Shown here: piece by piece, positions 1-12,123 of the stretch
How the letters are laid out: the number at the start of each line of letters is the position of its first letter
How positions within the stretch are numbered: the first letter of the stretch is position 1
From: Chelonoidis abingdonii
Lineage: Eukaryota > Chordata > Testudines > Testudinidae
Length of the DNA stretch: 64,000 nt
Assembly (NCBI RefSeq): GCF_003597395.2
Contig: NC_133770.1
Location: 13,916,755-13,980,754, forward strand
Direction: 5' to 3'
Translations under genes and position numbers: made by a program
The notes under the pieces: generated by a model
Seen by the model: only the letters and a program-made list of their open reading frames with translations
Databases searched by the model: none
What the model was told of the DNA's origin: nothing

Positions 1-480
1 GTAAGTATTGTGGGAGCTGAACTCCCTGGTGTTGGTTCTCAGCTTGCCTACACTGGTTCAAAGGTGGAGAAATGGTGCCTACACCCAGTTTGTGAAATGA
101 TTTAACTCACTTGGTGTAAAAACCGATTGTATTAATGAACATCGCTATGTAATATTTGTGTGTGCACCACTGCCATCTGCTGCATGGAATAAAAACTAAT
201 GGGCACCAGCTCTAGCAATCAGGCCTGAGCTCCTCTTTTTCTTCCCACCTCTCTACTTCCAGGGTGCCCTGCAGCCGGGGCAAAGGGCCCCACCCCATTA
301 CTTATTGTCTACAATATCTAACCCTTTAAAGTGGGTTTTTCGCAGTGGGGGCAGGCCCTTGTAGTTTATTTACAGTCCTAGAAAGTAAGATAGCACAAAT
401 GGTTGGTTGGGGTTTTTTATTCTACATTTCACATGTGCATTCATGCCAAGAAGGTTGCAGGGGCTGAGTGGGATTCACAC
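1..480. other. Intergenic DNA, no gene recognised
   Basis: No coding exon or known repeat was recognised. The window opens with GTAAGT, which matches a splice donor, but no exon precedes it in the window, so this cannot be tested. An AATAAA hexamer lies at 188-193; alone it does not prove a transcript end. Confidence 0.4.
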
Positions 481-483
481 ACA

Positions 484-778
484 GGGCTGGTCTACACTAG
501 GGGGGGAAATCGATCTACGATACGCAACTTCAGCTACGTGAATAATGGAGCTGGAGTCGAAGTATCTTAGATCAAGTTACCTACTGTCCTCACGGCGCAG
601 GATCGACGTCCTCAGCTCCCCCTGTCAACTCCACTACCGCCGTTCACATTGGTGGAGTTCCGGAGTCAACACGAGCTCGTTCGGGGATCGATATATCGCG
701 TCTAGATGAGACGCGATATATCGATCCCCGAGAAATCGATTGCTACCCGCCGATACGGCCGGGAGTGAAGACGTAGCC
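484..778. mobile_element. Short MITE with inverted ends and a perfect internal hairpin
   Basis: The ends are inverted: GGGCTGGTCTACACT at the left and, on the other strand, GGCTACGTCTTCACT at the right. The GTCTACAC core is shared with the Harbinger-like elements elsewhere in the window. Flanking 3-mers are ACA and TCA, so any 3-bp target duplication is imperfect. There is no coding capacity. I read it as a non-autonomous PIF/Harbinger-like element. Confidence 0.65.
682..730. repeat. Perfect 22-bp inverted repeat (hairpin)
   Basis: The arms at 682-703 and 709-730 are exact reverse complements, separated by the 5-nt loop AGATG. The arms are rich in CG and TATA steps (CGGGGATCGATATATCGCG). It lies inside the MITE at 484-778. 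Confidence 0.9.
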
Positions 779-1589
779 TCAGTCACTCCTTCTGGCAGTA
801 TCTGGGGGCTGACTCTGAGGCCAGAGCAACTGTCTTTCCTGCGCTGTCACAATGCTCCCCTGCTGCTGGTTCTCCCCCACTGCCGGCAGAGCCCTGGTGT
901 GCGTGCGAACAGGAGGCAGATGACTGCTACAAGGCCCTGCCACTAGGAGGGGAGAAGGACCTGAGCTCTAAGAGGAGCAAGCACCTCGCGAGTGCCTGCC
1001 CCTAATCTGTCTTCCTAGTCTGTTACCCGTTGGATCTTTGGTCCTATTTCAGGGCTCTGTCCCTCTAAAGACCCTATCCCCTCAGCCCACTCCCTCTGGG
1101 GGCCCCCTTTCCCCCCTGTCAGGACTCAGTTCATTTTCCAGTTCACTTTAGGTCAACTTTTCCCTAGCTGGGTGAACTGCACAAGAAGGAGCTGATCCCT
1201 CCCTGAGCTGTGTCAAGGTGAGGATGGAATGTAGTTCTGTAAGCTTTAGTGCTCTGGTATGTGTGACACTTTCCAGAATGACTTGAGGTACCCAGGATGA
1301 ATCACCTGCTTACAGTGGGGGACAGCCTGGCTGTCCCCACCTGGGGAAACTCTCCCCAGCGATGAGTTCCAGCGCCACCAATGCTCTGCGCTATGCAAAC
1401 CTTGCTCTCTCTCTATGCAGGCTAGCAATTTACACACCCCACTTTGATACACTGGACTGCCCAGTCCTTTATGTTCTGGACACCTGTAATGTACCTATCC
1501 GCGACTTCTGTGGAACCAGTGCACTCCCATTCACTGGTTTCACCTCAGTTCTTCTACCTTCTTGGCACAAGTCACTTAAGATGGATTTA

Positions 1590-1960
1590 TAGTAAACTCA
1601 AATTGAAGTTTATTTAACAGAGGTAGTCAAATACAAGCAAGTATCAGGATCTGGAAACATAAGGTTACAGGTAAAACACAAACATAAGATGCAAACTATA
1701 GCCTATACTTATTTCCTGGCTAACAAGGTGAGCTTAGGGTCAGTTCTTGCAGCGCTTGTCCAGTTTGGGATCCCGTCTTCAGAGAACCCTCCAGGAGTTC
1801 ATTTGTCTTTGTCAATGCTCAAGTCTCTACCTGGACCAGCCAGTAAACACAGCACTGCCTCTACGGATGGCCATTGTTCTCAGCGTTCATTGAGTTAGTC
1901 CTGAGGCCCTACCTTGCCTCTGGTGACAAGTCTTGCTACCACAGTTCTGCAACCTAATAT
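1590..1960 (-). mobile_element. Possible LTR-type retroelement remnant
   Basis: On the minus strand there is an AATAAA signal in an AT-rich stretch near 1600-1620, next to sequence resembling the R/U5 part of reptile LTRs (a run like GTAAAACACAAACATAAG in plus orientation). Similar minus-strand polyadenylation contexts occur at 7440 and 58215. Ends and target duplications were not found, so boundaries are guesses. 780-1589 and 1961-2310 hold nothing I recognise. Confidence 0.3.
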
Positions 1961-2317
1961 TCTACATTTTACATTCTCATTAACTATTTCCCATGCAACC
2001 ATCTCACAATAACCATAACAGTAAGCTAGTTCTTAGCTCCGAGCAGAGGCCACACATCACCCCCTCTGGGGTAATATGGAGAAAATGGTTGGATACCAAT
2101 GTAAAATACCTGCCAGACTATGCCTGGGCACGATTGTCACTGTATCACTAGTAGCTGGTATACATCAGTACTCTCTGGGTTTGTAACCTGTCCAGGTTTC
2201 CCAAAGATTGTCCCTTTTTGGAGGTAGCTGTCCTGGGAAATCTGTAAGGGTGCACAGTACACTCTGCTTGTCTTACAGGCTCAGCATCATTCCAGTGAGG
2301 GGTGGGGTGAGGTGGGG

Positions 2318-2350
2318 TGTGTGTGTGAGAGAGAGAGAGAGAGAGGGAGA
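2318..2350. repeat. GT/GA microsatellite
   Basis: A short (GT)n run passes directly into (GA)n and ends in GAGGGAGA. The sequence around it, to about 3315, has no recognisable gene or repeat. Confidence 0.9.
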
Positions 2351-3315
2351 TTCTTTTGTTTTTTTATCGTTAAGCCCCCAAATCTGCACTCCTTATGCAG
2401 GCAGGAAATGAAGTGAGTTAAATGGCACTGCAGTGGGGCTATTGCTAACCAAGGCGTGCAGGGTTGGGACCTGCATTTTTATCATAACAAATATTAGATG
2501 TGAAGCTATTACAGACTATTGGTTGTCAATGAAATAGTTGTTGCACCTGTAGCATTGAACATTGGTGGTGTGCGATTGGTCAACAGAGCATTGTTTCTGC
2601 TGCCTGACAGGATGACTGAAACATCTGTAAACCAGAGATGGGATATTAAAGTGATTTAAATATGGCCACTAAGTGGTTATGCCATGAACCTTCATGCAAT
2701 ACATACTTGCACAAGCATTTGAAATACTTTTATTCATGAGCATTTCTCAAAACAGCTCTCTTCTCCTCTCTTTTGCCAGAAACTCCCCATGCTGTTAGCA
2801 AGTGTTGATCCTCCTGGGGAAGATTAACTGGGGTCTGCTGACTCACTGAGACAGGTGAAGGTTATTCAACCTGCATATAAGGGAATTGTGATGGGCTCTA
2901 TAGGGAGTTAGCATTTAGGATGTGTGAATCCTAGGAGCAGCTACTAAGCCTGGTGAGATGGTTTTTGCATTTGTTTGTTAATAAAGTCAAAGCCAAGATG
3001 GGGTGAGCTTGCACTTTACACAATGCATGGATTATAATTGCAGAACAGGTTGGGGAAGGTTGCTGCTTGCATCTGGCAAATACTCTCAGAGCAAATCTGT
3101 GAAATTGCTTTGAGTGAGTATTCACAAACCCTTTTGTAGTTATTTGTGCAGCTTTAGTCTTTAGACAGGTTCTTCCTCTGTCTTAGCTGGCTGAACTAAA
3201 TTGCAAGCTGCAGCCTGGCCTCATAACTTAGATCCTTAAAAACTGTCTTTTGTGTCACTTGGTTTATGCTTCACTGCCTCAGGAGCAAGTGTACCATACC
3301 AAGCTTCCTGACTAG

Positions 3316-3725
3316 TGCACTGATTAAAGTGTAGGCCAGGGAGGCGGAAGCCCTGGTTTCCATTCCTAGTTTTCCAATAGTATTTGTATACTTCATTCAG
3401 CAAGTGACGTAGGCCAAAATTTTCATAAGTGTCCACTTGAGATGTAGAATTTGATCCCAAGTCAGTGTAAGACTTAGTGCTTGATTGTCAGAGATGCTAA
3501 GTAACTGATGTCACCAGGAGATGTGGGGGCTCAGAATGACTGGAAATGAGACCTTAAGAGTCTTGAATTGGCTGCCAAAATTAATGGATGCTTTTGAAAA
3601 TGTTGGTATTACCATGTCTGTGCCTTGGTTCCCCTGTCTCTATACTGGGGAATAACCAAACTCACATGGGTATTTTAAGGCCTAATTTATCAGGATTTGT
3701 AAAATGTTTTGATTTCCTTAAATGA
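3316..3725 (+). repeat. MIR-type SINE with internal foreign insert
   Basis: The left part (3318-3365) matches the tRNA-related part of MIR as I remember it, and the right part (about 3620-3720) matches the MIR core and 3' part (CTGTGCCTTGGTTCCCCTGT, then GTAAAATGTTTTGA). Between them lies about 200 bp of AAATTTTC/GAAAAT-like sequence not belonging to MIR. A minus-strand MIR at 36.7 kb has comparable material at the equivalent position. Confidence 0.55.
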
Positions 3726-5626
3726 CAGGAACTACAGAAGTGCGGTTATAATTTTTTGGGTACTGCAATAAAGCTATTTATCCTAACAGTGAGTTTCCTA
3801 ATACAATCATTCTTCAGCCTCTTATCTGTGATGTAACCTCCCTTGGCAATGCATCTGTCATCCTTCACTCTTTTTTTTTTTTTCACTGCACATTGGGAAT
3901 GAAAGCTTTTCAGATCTGGGCTCTCGGCCATCCCAGCTGACCAGCGTGCTGCTGTTGGTGGGATGTGGTTTTCCTTTTGCTCTAAGACATGCATATTGAT
4001 CAATCATTCTCATTTGTTACTCTCATCCTGTGTCATTGATTTAATTGTTCTGTACTGGAGAGGAAGCACTCAGTCCACGTAGAATCTAATGACTCTGAAA
4101 TCTTGCTGTTAGTACCTTTTAGCCAAGCGTTGAATGTAACTAAGCAATGAAGAGCTGTGGCGATCTCTTTTGGCTAGAAAGCCCTGCAACTTAAGCAGGA
4201 TTGGTTTTGTCTATTACATTTCTGATTCATTGTGGCAACTTTCACTTCAAACTTTAGCCATTAGCCTCTGATGTGCAAAGCTGTCTAGATGGTGGTGTTT
4301 CAGTTTTTTTTGTTTAGTTGGGTTTTTCGGACCCATAGATAGGACACTCACGTCTTCCTAGCTCCCTTTTCCTGCTATAATGTCCAAGAATCCAAGCAAC
4401 TTCAGGACACTGCCAAGGGGAGAAAAACTGAGGCTTCCTGTGGAAGTTTCTTATGAATCTTTCTGTTTAAATTGCAAGAATCAGGGGGTTCAGGCCTAAG
4501 GCCCTGACATCCCTTGAGATTCTCATGGATCGTGAGAATCTGCTGGAGGAACAATGGACATCTGAATAGAAGCCTAGTATTTCAGTGCTGCCTACATGCT
4601 CTCTCTGGCTCTCCTCTGGCCTCTTGTCAGCTGGCAGGGCTTCTCCTGTGGACAGTAGTCTCTGCAACCAATTTCAAGGTCCAGGATGGGAAGTGAGGGA
4701 GCTTACAACATGAGAGAGTCAGCATTTGTGCCTGTAAGATTTGGTAAAATACCAAGAACTGATCCTCTCCCCCAAAGGCAAAACAGCACAAAAGCAGCCC
4801 CAACATGTAAAAACTTGGTTCTGGTATAATTTATTCTTTTATCTGTATAATCCACTGAAACTCTTTTTGTAGTTAGATTACCCCTATCTGTTCAAAACAT
4901 TCCTAAACTCCCTTAGAGGACTGCAGTTACAAGTAGTTCCTGATTCTTCTCTATACAAAGTACTTGGTTTCCGTCTCTGACTATCTTTCTGATTCTAGTC
5001 CTTCCTAGATTTTATATACACAGAAACTGACCTATCTTTTATAACCAGCAATCAAAGAAATAGGAGTTCATGAGTGGGGAGGAAAGGGTGTTAACTATCC
5101 AAACTGCATTTTTTAAAATGAGCTCTCTTTGCATGGCTATGTCTAAAGTAATATGGAATGAGACACAGTTGCACAGCATCATTATGCTATTCCTCTAAAA
5201 TAACAGATTCTGATTATGTGATCTTAAAGCACTGGCCTGTTAGCATGCTTGGAGGTGGAAGAGGCTCTCACCTTTACTGGCCTCAATTTAGTAACATTCC
5301 AGGATTTAATATTTATATGGATAACAAGAATATCTCCTCCCACTACTTATTTCCAGATGGTGAGATTAAATTTTCCTTTGTTCTGCTTCATTCTGCTATT
5401 CCAAGCAATTTTTATTGCCCCCCTTATAAATAATTTTATCTTCCGTGTGAGTTTGCTAATGGAAAATTCTTTCCTTTTCCTTTCCTTTCCTTTCTTTTTT
5501 TTATTTCAAAGGGGTTGTAAAAGGAGGCACATTGCACTTTCCAAGGCCATCAGAGCTAAATTAATTTATGTCACATCTAGTTTGAGCAGCAGCAATGCAT
5601 GCTTCCCGTGCCTTATATCACTAATG
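3726..5626. other. Intergenic DNA, no gene recognised
   Basis: Mostly AT-rich, with only short stop-interrupted frames. A CCTTT pyrimidine microsatellite lies at about 5472-5500. I see no exon with usable splice sites and no clear repeat boundary. Confidence 0.45.
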
Positions 5627-5822
5627 CAGGGGTTCTCGAACCTCATTGCACTATGACCTCCTTCTGACAACACAAATTACTACAGGACCCCAGGAGGGGG
5701 AACCAAAGCCTGAGCCTACCCAAGCCCTGCCACACTGGGGTGGGGGACAAAGCCACACTCCTGTCTCCCCAGGCTGGGAAGCCAAAGCCCCATAGTCCTG
5801 ACCCACAGTTTGAGAACTGCTG
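5627..5822. mobile_element. Short non-autonomous hAT element
   Basis: A 196-bp element starts CAGGGGTTCTCGAACC and ends CAGTTTGAGAACTGCTG, imperfect inverted ends of the hAT type. It is flanked by a perfect 8-bp duplication, CACTAATG, at 5619-5626 and 5823-5830. It has no coding capacity. Confidence 0.88.
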
Positions 5823-5830
5823 CACTAATG

Positions 5831-6535
5831 TTTCCCACTGGGGGAATCCCAGGGGAGTGAGATGATAGTTCAGTCCCCAGGGTCCAGGATATTTAATCTT
5901 GGGCTCTGTATAGAGACTATGAAAGAAGTGACAATTGTAATGGGCAAGTGCATACACCACAAACTGGAATGAGGCCATCCAACTCCTTGAACATAGGCCA
6001 TCAAAGAGCAACATCTGTGCCAGTGGTGGATTCAGACAATTGATCAAGAGGTGAAAGGCTTCATAGCCCATATCAACCCCTCTGAGCCATTCAGCTGCCC
6101 AGAAAACCTTTCTTAACGAAGAATACCCCTTTGTTGAAAATAGCTCAACCTGTCTCTCACACAATGAGAAGTTGTTCCAAAGAGACAATTATACCCCAGT
6201 GGCTAAAACCATGCTAGAATAAACGTGGAGTGTCTTTTACAGACTTATTAGAAGACAAAGTAATATAAAAATGTGACTGTTGTCCCAGTGGAGAAGCTAG
6301 CTGAAGTCACTCAATTAGGGTGAACTGCAAAGAATGGGGCAGACAAACCCCAAATACTTACATTTACCAAGCCAGCATTAAACAGCTTCTGTTTTACCTT
6401 ACTGGTTAGTCAGAAGTTCAAACAACAAAATTCCCTTGAAATAACCCAGCCTCAGGCCTCCATCCAGGTAACCAAGTCAAATATGATGAAGATTTCTGAA
6501 AATTTTATTACATCATATAAAAGAAAAGGTTCTAC
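5831..6535. other. Degenerate repeat-derived sequence
   Basis: 5830-5865 (CACTGGGGGAATCCCA and flanks) matches 8655-8690, so this host sequence of the hAT MITE is itself a dispersed repeat. The long minus-strand frame here crosses the MITE and has no domain, so I do not call it a gene. Confidence 0.4.
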
Positions 6536-8160
6536 CAATCCCAAAGGATCAGCCACATTACCTCCAAGCAGGGCTGTTCCTAGCCATGTGGGTGCCCTAT
6601 GCAGCCTCCCCATGGGGGTGCGGGACTGTGTGGGGCCCTAGACACCCCCCCCAAGGTCTGGAAGGCAGGAGCTGTGAGGGCCACTTCTGAGGGACCCAGA
6701 GTGGCCCAGGGGATTAGCGGGGGGCCAAGAGCAGCCTGCTCCACTTCCCTCACCCTGGCCCCAACTGTGTCACTTGGGGGAGAGGACTTGGGGGAAGGGA
6801 TCCCCCCCCATTCACTGCAGCAGCAGGAAGTGGAGCAGCCAAGCCTCAGCCCACTCTACTCCTCCAGCTCCCAGCCATGGCATTCTGCTTCCCACTGCCA
6901 GTAAGAGCTGGGGTCGGTCCTTTCCCCAACCCAAGTGACATTGCTGGGGCTGGGGCAAGAGAAGCAGAGCGAGCTGAGGCCACTTTGCCCTGCTTCACGC
7001 TGCCGGTGCGTGTGGGGAGTGATCCTTTCCCCGCACTCACCAGTGGTGAAGTGGAGTGCTGTGGATGAGAGAGTAGAATGGGCTGGAGCCAGGTTGCTCC
7101 GCTTCCCGCCGCTGCCAGCGAGTGCGGGGTTGCTGGGGAAATAGGTGGAAGGGGGCGGTCTGGGGGTGGAGCAGGGGGGAAGAGTAAGAGACAGGGTGGA
7201 GGGAGTTGTCCTGGGCCCCACAACCCCCTAGGGATGGCCCTGTCCCTTGCAGAGGGGCCGGCTGAGAGATAGGACTGGTCGCCAGGGCTGGTGCTGCAGC
7301 ATATGCAGCCCGCAACTGCCTAGGGCACCATGAAATCATGATGCCCTACACAGATGCATATGCCTAAGTGTAGCCCTGCCTCCCAGGCTAATAAATATTC
7401 CAGATCTTACCCAAATACACGTTACAGCCAATTCTTATGAACTAAACTAAAATAGAACTTTATTAAAAAAGAAAAGGGAGAGAGTACGGTTAAAAGATCA
7501 ATATATATACAGACATGAGTTCAATTCTTGAGGTTCAGATACATTGCAGAGGTGGTGAGCTTTGCAGTTGCAAAGAGTTCCTTTAGAATTTAGTCCATAG
7601 GTTATAGTCCAATATCCAGTATCATATCCAGGATGTACCAGCTTAACTGGGATCTCATCGTGTGACTCAAACTTCCTCTGATGAAGCTTAAGCATATCTG
7701 AGATAAAAAGGATCAGGTCCAAGGATCTTTTATACAATTTCAGGACTTGTTTGACAAGTTGGAGTCCTTTGGGGAACAACAGGCCCTTACTTCCTAAGCA
7801 TCATCGTTAATTATTCACACAGATAAGGCAGTCTATCCATCACGCAGTCTATCACTGGTACTTAGTTATATAAATTAATACAAGACAATCGCCTGTTCCT
7901 CCACCATTCACTGGTGATTTGCTATACATTTCAAAGAGAAATGAATATAGAGATATCTTGTGTTTACACTTCATTTAAATGCTAGGATGTTCTTTTGATC
8001 TCTGAATTAACAGAATACAGCATAGAGAGGGACTGTTCGTTACATTGTTGACTCTACTTATATATATGTAAATACACAAAACCACAAATTTTATCTCCCC
8101 ACATGTCTTTAAGGGTTGAACTTGACTAATTTATTTTACAGGATGTTTAACCCTTTCTGG
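6536..8160 (-). mobile_element. LTR-like retroelement remnant split by a hAT insertion
   Basis: The sequence at 6536-6568 and 7387-8160 resembles 58136-58840: both have CCAAAGG-TCAGCCACATTACC, GATCTTACCCAAA and an A-rich AAAGAAAA stretch. The minus strand carries an AATAAA signal near 7459, as expected for a reversed LTR. The copy is split by the hAT element at 6569-7378. Outer ends were not resolved, and there is no coding region. Confidence 0.45.
6569..7378. mobile_element. Non-autonomous hAT element (810 bp)
   Basis: It begins CAGGGCTGTTCCTAGCC and ends AGTGTAGCCCTG, with short inverted ends CAGGGCT/AGCCCTG. The flanks CCTCCAAG (6561-6568) and CCTCCCAG (7379-7386) agree at 7 of 8 positions, the expected hAT duplication. 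The GC-rich interior gives several overlapping open frames on both strands; they have no domain and I treat them as chance. Confidence 0.8.
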
Positions 8161-8539
8161 CCACGCTTCACAAAGATTTACTTTCTTATTCCAATGCAAA
8201 ATCAAAACTCTATATTTAAGAGCAATTTGGATGAATGATACTCAAAAAGATTTGGACTTTTTATTTATTTGACATCAAATATCAGATCTGAAGGGAATAA
8301 TAAGGGTCCCTTTTTCATAGTGGATTAATCTACTTCCACCTCGTACACTTGGCAAGGAAAAATGAACGCCAGCTGCAAAATAGAACATACAGGAAGAAGT
8401 GACCCGTAGGGGAACCAAAGGGTCACATGACCCTCCCCAAAATGCCAAAGGGGGAGGGCAAGGCTGGCAGCCAGAGAGATCAAGGAACAGGGACAGAGCC
8501 GGAAGGGAAGAGGTGGAGCCAGAGCATCTCCTCTTCTAG

Positions 8540-8818
8540 CATCCTCTTCCAGCCATGCTGCCTGGTGCAGCACGCAGTGGCTGCACTCTCCCAGGCAGCC
8601 TCTGGCCATGCTGCTTGGGGTTCTGACCTACAGTTTAAGAACTGGTGCACTAATATTTCACACTGGGGGAATCCCAAGGGAGTGAGTGTCCCCAGCAGGC
8701 AGCGTGGCTGGATGCTGCCTGGGAGAGAGCAGCCGCTGTGTGCTGCACCACAGGCAGCATTCCCAGCAGGCAGCATGGCCAGAGGCTGCCTGGGAGAGAG
8801 CAGCTGCTGTGTGCCACG
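8540..8818. repeat. 70-bp minisatellite, left part
   Basis: Units starting CCCAGCAGGCAGC occur at 8691 and 8762, 71 bp apart, each holding GGCTGCCTGGGAGAGAGCAGC-like sequence. 8565-8610 holds a unit in the opposite orientation. The array stops at the hAT element at 8819 and resumes at 12124. Confidence 0.75.
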
Positions 8819-11800
8819 CAGGGTCAGCCCACAACATTTTGGCACCTGAGGTGGGGAGCTCAAATGACACCCCCATGCTCTCTCGCTTGGGGCAAAACTT
8901 TGAAATGTCTCAGTTCTGCTTCTTCCTGTTCTTCTCCCCTCATGGTACTATTCTGCTACCTACTACAATAAAAGAGAACTAACAGCTTAAAATGCATGGT
9001 TCAAAAATTTTAAGTAACACTTAACTTTCAAACGCCTGAACAGCAAATGTAACTTTTCTTGTCTGCATAGGAAACACTGGCATTTTTATCTTTTTGAATA
9101 ATCAAAGTGGTGCTTTCCATGCCTTCTTGGTTGTAAAGATTTGAACTGCTTCCTGAAGGTCCAAAGTATGGGCCAGCTCATACTCTGTTGAGATGGTTGC
9201 AAGGTTGTGTCATTGTGGAGTGTTCTCCACTAGCAACCGTTACAGGAAGTGTTAGAAGTATGTGCAGAGCAACGAAAGCATTTGGAAAGAGGATGGCTGT
9301 CTTATTTGTGCACATATATTCCAGAACAGCCTTTGGAGTTGATCCTGCTGAAATGTATCTTGAAAGGGCTTTCAGTTCATCACCTCAATCACTCGCATCA
9401 ATACTGTGCACGTCATCATGCGTCAACACTGTCTCTAGTGCCCTGCATTGCTGGTGTTGGTCTTCTTCAGGTATAGTGAGGAGTTTTGGAATATCATACA
9501 ACATCCCAAATAAACTGATGTGTTCCTTGAGCTGCATGAAACGTTCTTCATCTGACTGTGTTTCACAATCTATTACCTGGTTAAAGAATTCAACTTTGAA
9601 TTGTTGTTTGGGGTATCTTATGGGATTAGCCCGTGCCTCATAATCAAAATGTCTTCTTCTTTGGTGACTCTTGTATTATTGAATGGGTGGGAAAATAGCT
9701 TCAGTGTGCTGTTCCTCTGCCAACTTCTATGCATTCTTCAGAACATTTTAAAATCCCTCATCCGCCCAGTAACACTGTAGGTATGACTTTGCTTTGTCCA
9801 GTTTTTCCATTGCTCCAGATATAGCAAGGTCAACACCTTGGAGTCTCTTGCTTACAACATTTATTTCAAACAGTATGTCATGCCACTGCACTAAGCCACA
9901 CAGAAATTTGAAGTTATGTATGTTTCTGGTGATTCCATTTCCCTCTGCCACTGTTCTCCCACGAACAGTTCCTGTCATAGCATTATCCTCCAGAATGGCA
10001 ACTATGGCATCATCTATCTTCCCAATTTGGCGTTTGATAGGCTTTATCGCCTCCACTCGACTTTCCCATCATGTGGCACTTAGTAGTTTCAGTGTCAGAG
10101 AGGATGTTCCCAGATGTTGCTTCAAAATTTGCCATCAATGAGTTGATGCAGAGAAAAATACATAGATGCTTTGAATTACATTAAAAAATTCAGCAGCCTC
10201 ACTAGAAGCTGATGCTGCATTACCGACCACCAAGTTCAATGAATGAGAACTGCATGGAACAAAAAAAGCTTGAGGGTTTAACTCTTGGATCTGTGTCTGC
10301 ATTCCTCTGTTCTTTCCTCTCATGTTGGCACCATTATCGTAGCCCTGACCTCTCATGTCAGGTATCACAATTCCCGTATTTTCCAGCTTTTTAAGAACCA
10401 CATTTGTCGTACCAGTTCCTGTAGTATCATCAATGTCAATAAAGTCTTGGAAATGCTCTCGGACAGTCACCATTGCAGGGACATTTTCACTAGGTTTTGT
10501 TGTTGTTACAAAACTCACCATTAAAGTCATTTGTTCTGTATGGCTGATGTCAGGTGTGCAGTCCAGAATAACAGAGTAATATCTTGCTGACTTTGGATCT
10601 GCCACAATCTTCTGTTTGACTTTTGTTGCCAGGAACTGTATGATCTCATTTTGAATTGTTTTTCCAAGGTAGTGGTGTGTGTACATTTCTTGGGTGGTGA
10701 CTCTTCTTAGATGCTTCTGGAATACAGCATCAAATTCAGCCATCAGCGCCACTGTTTTAAGAAAGTTTCCACTGTTTGGCACATACAGCGGATCTGAAGT
10801 GTCACGCAGTGCTAGGTTTTGGGTAGCAAGCATTCTCACAATGGCAATAAGTCTTTTCAGAACATTTTGCCAGTAAAGAGACTCTGATGCAATCTTCTCT
10901 TGATGCTGATCATCTATGATGGTCTTTAACCTTGGTCTCACCTCCAGCTCTTTCCACCTATGGAAAGCTCTCCAGTGATTTGCTGCCTTCTCCTGGCATG
11001 CCAGATTTCTAGCCAGATTTTTCCAGTCCTTTGTTCCTGTAGAGCCCAATGTGGCTGGAAGAGTTTACAACAAAAACAGTATGCAGCATTCTGGGTTTTT
11101 GAGTACCTAAGCCATGGCCTCTCCACTTTGTCACCCCTGGGGATTTCACACCAGTAATGTGTTGGACGGAACTTCTATTTTCATTGTCTTTGGGGAACAT
11201 GAAGTTTTTCACTTGTTGTGGCCCACGCAATACAAGGAAATCCCTTAGGCTACTGCTCAAGTGGGTCCACAGTCCTGGATCATCTAGACTTAAGGAACTA
11301 AACTCAGCAGCGCTGTTTCTTGAGCCTCTACCACACTCTCTAATTTACACTTTTTTCTGGAAAGTGCATGGTTACATCCATTTGAGATGGAGATATGGAT
11401 GCTGCAGTAGCTGCCAGGTCACCTGCATTCTGATTAACTGGCAGATCAGGCATCCCCTTACCACTCACATCCTCGCTGGGGGCGGAAGGCTGACCGTGAA
11501 CATTTGTGTCTGTGTATCTCAGGAGAGCTCCTTCCTGCTTAGATAGAAAAGCTTCCTTTTCTTTCTTTCTTTTTCTGAATGCTGCCCCAGAAGGGCGTTT
11601 TCTTCTTTCACTCATGACTGCTGTTCTGTGCCAGCTATAGTGGCTCTCAACACTCAGTTGAAGGGGACAAATAAGCAGGCTGGTAGCAGGGCTTGAGTGA
11701 GGGAAGATATCAGTGTCTTAGGAGCCTAACTGGCTCCTACTACTTCAGTTGACTGCCTGTTCTCCTTAAGGGGGTTCAGGGAAGCTGCAGGAAACAGGAA

Positions 11801-12123
11801 GCTCCCTGAGAAGCTGGTGTTAATCAGTCCAGGCTCCTGGGGGTGTTAGTGAGGTACATAAGAGGCTCCTCCTCCTCTCTCCCTGCTGCTTCTGCTGCTT
11901 TCTGTTATTCCCTCTCACCTTTTCTCCTGCCTGCATGTTATGTCTCTTGTGCCTTCCTTTCTCCAGCACAGCACTCCACCTTCTCTGTGCATCTAGAGCA
12001 GAGAGAATACATATGCACCAGTTGCAGACACAATTTTCTACACCGTGGGTCCTAGTGGCGCCCACCCACAGTCTGGCACCTGAGGTGGCTGCCTCAGATT
12101 GCCTCATGGTAAGGCCAGCCCTG
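8819..12123 (-). mobile_element. Near full-length hAT DNA transposon with decayed transposase
   Basis: The left end is CAGGGTCAGCC and the right end, read on the other strand, is CAGGGCTGGCC. The flanks are GTGCCACG (8811-8818) and GTGCCACA (12124-12131), 7 of 8 identical: the 8-bp hAT duplication. The length, 3305 bp, suits an element that once carried its own transposase, whose remains occupy the interior on the minus strand. Removing it rejoins a 70-bp minisatellite with its period kept. Confidence 0.88.
9190..11615 (-). pseudogene. hAT transposase remnant (TTF-zinc-finger / ZMYM-like type)
   Basis: The likely start is the minus-strand ATG at 11615, opening with MSERRKRPSGAAFRKRKKEK, a basic N-terminus common in this hAT group. 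A TTF-type zinc-finger region follows over about 11260-10940, spread over several frames (for example WLRYSKTQNAAYCFCC). The longest piece, 11049-10135 (304 residues), holds the catalytic-core region, including ILDCTPDISH and the hallmark GYDNGANMRGKNRG followed by PCSSHSLNLVV. 10056-9748 continues with the region after it (RTVAEGNGITRNIHNFKFLC), and degraded C-terminal sequence runs to about 9190. Frameshifts and stops separate the pieces, so no active protein can be made. The family assignment is from remembered motifs; the host ZMYM-like proteins share this ancestry, but hAT ends and target duplication show that this is a transposon copy. Confidence 0.85.

Noticed and set aside
1..6. GTAAGT at the window start as a real splice donor
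   Set aside because: The preceding exon is outside the window and nothing downstream looks like a following exon; probably chance.
5643..6188. 181-residue minus-strand frame
   Set aside because: It crosses the hAT MITE at 5627-5822 and its perfect target duplication, so it is not an ancestral gene; no domain seen.
6846..7339. Overlapping 60-125 residue frames on both strands
   Set aside because: All lie inside the GC-rich hAT element 6569-7378 and lack any motif.
9188..9643. 151-residue plus-strand frame
   Set aside because: It is the antisense shadow of the C-terminal part of the hAT transposase remnant.
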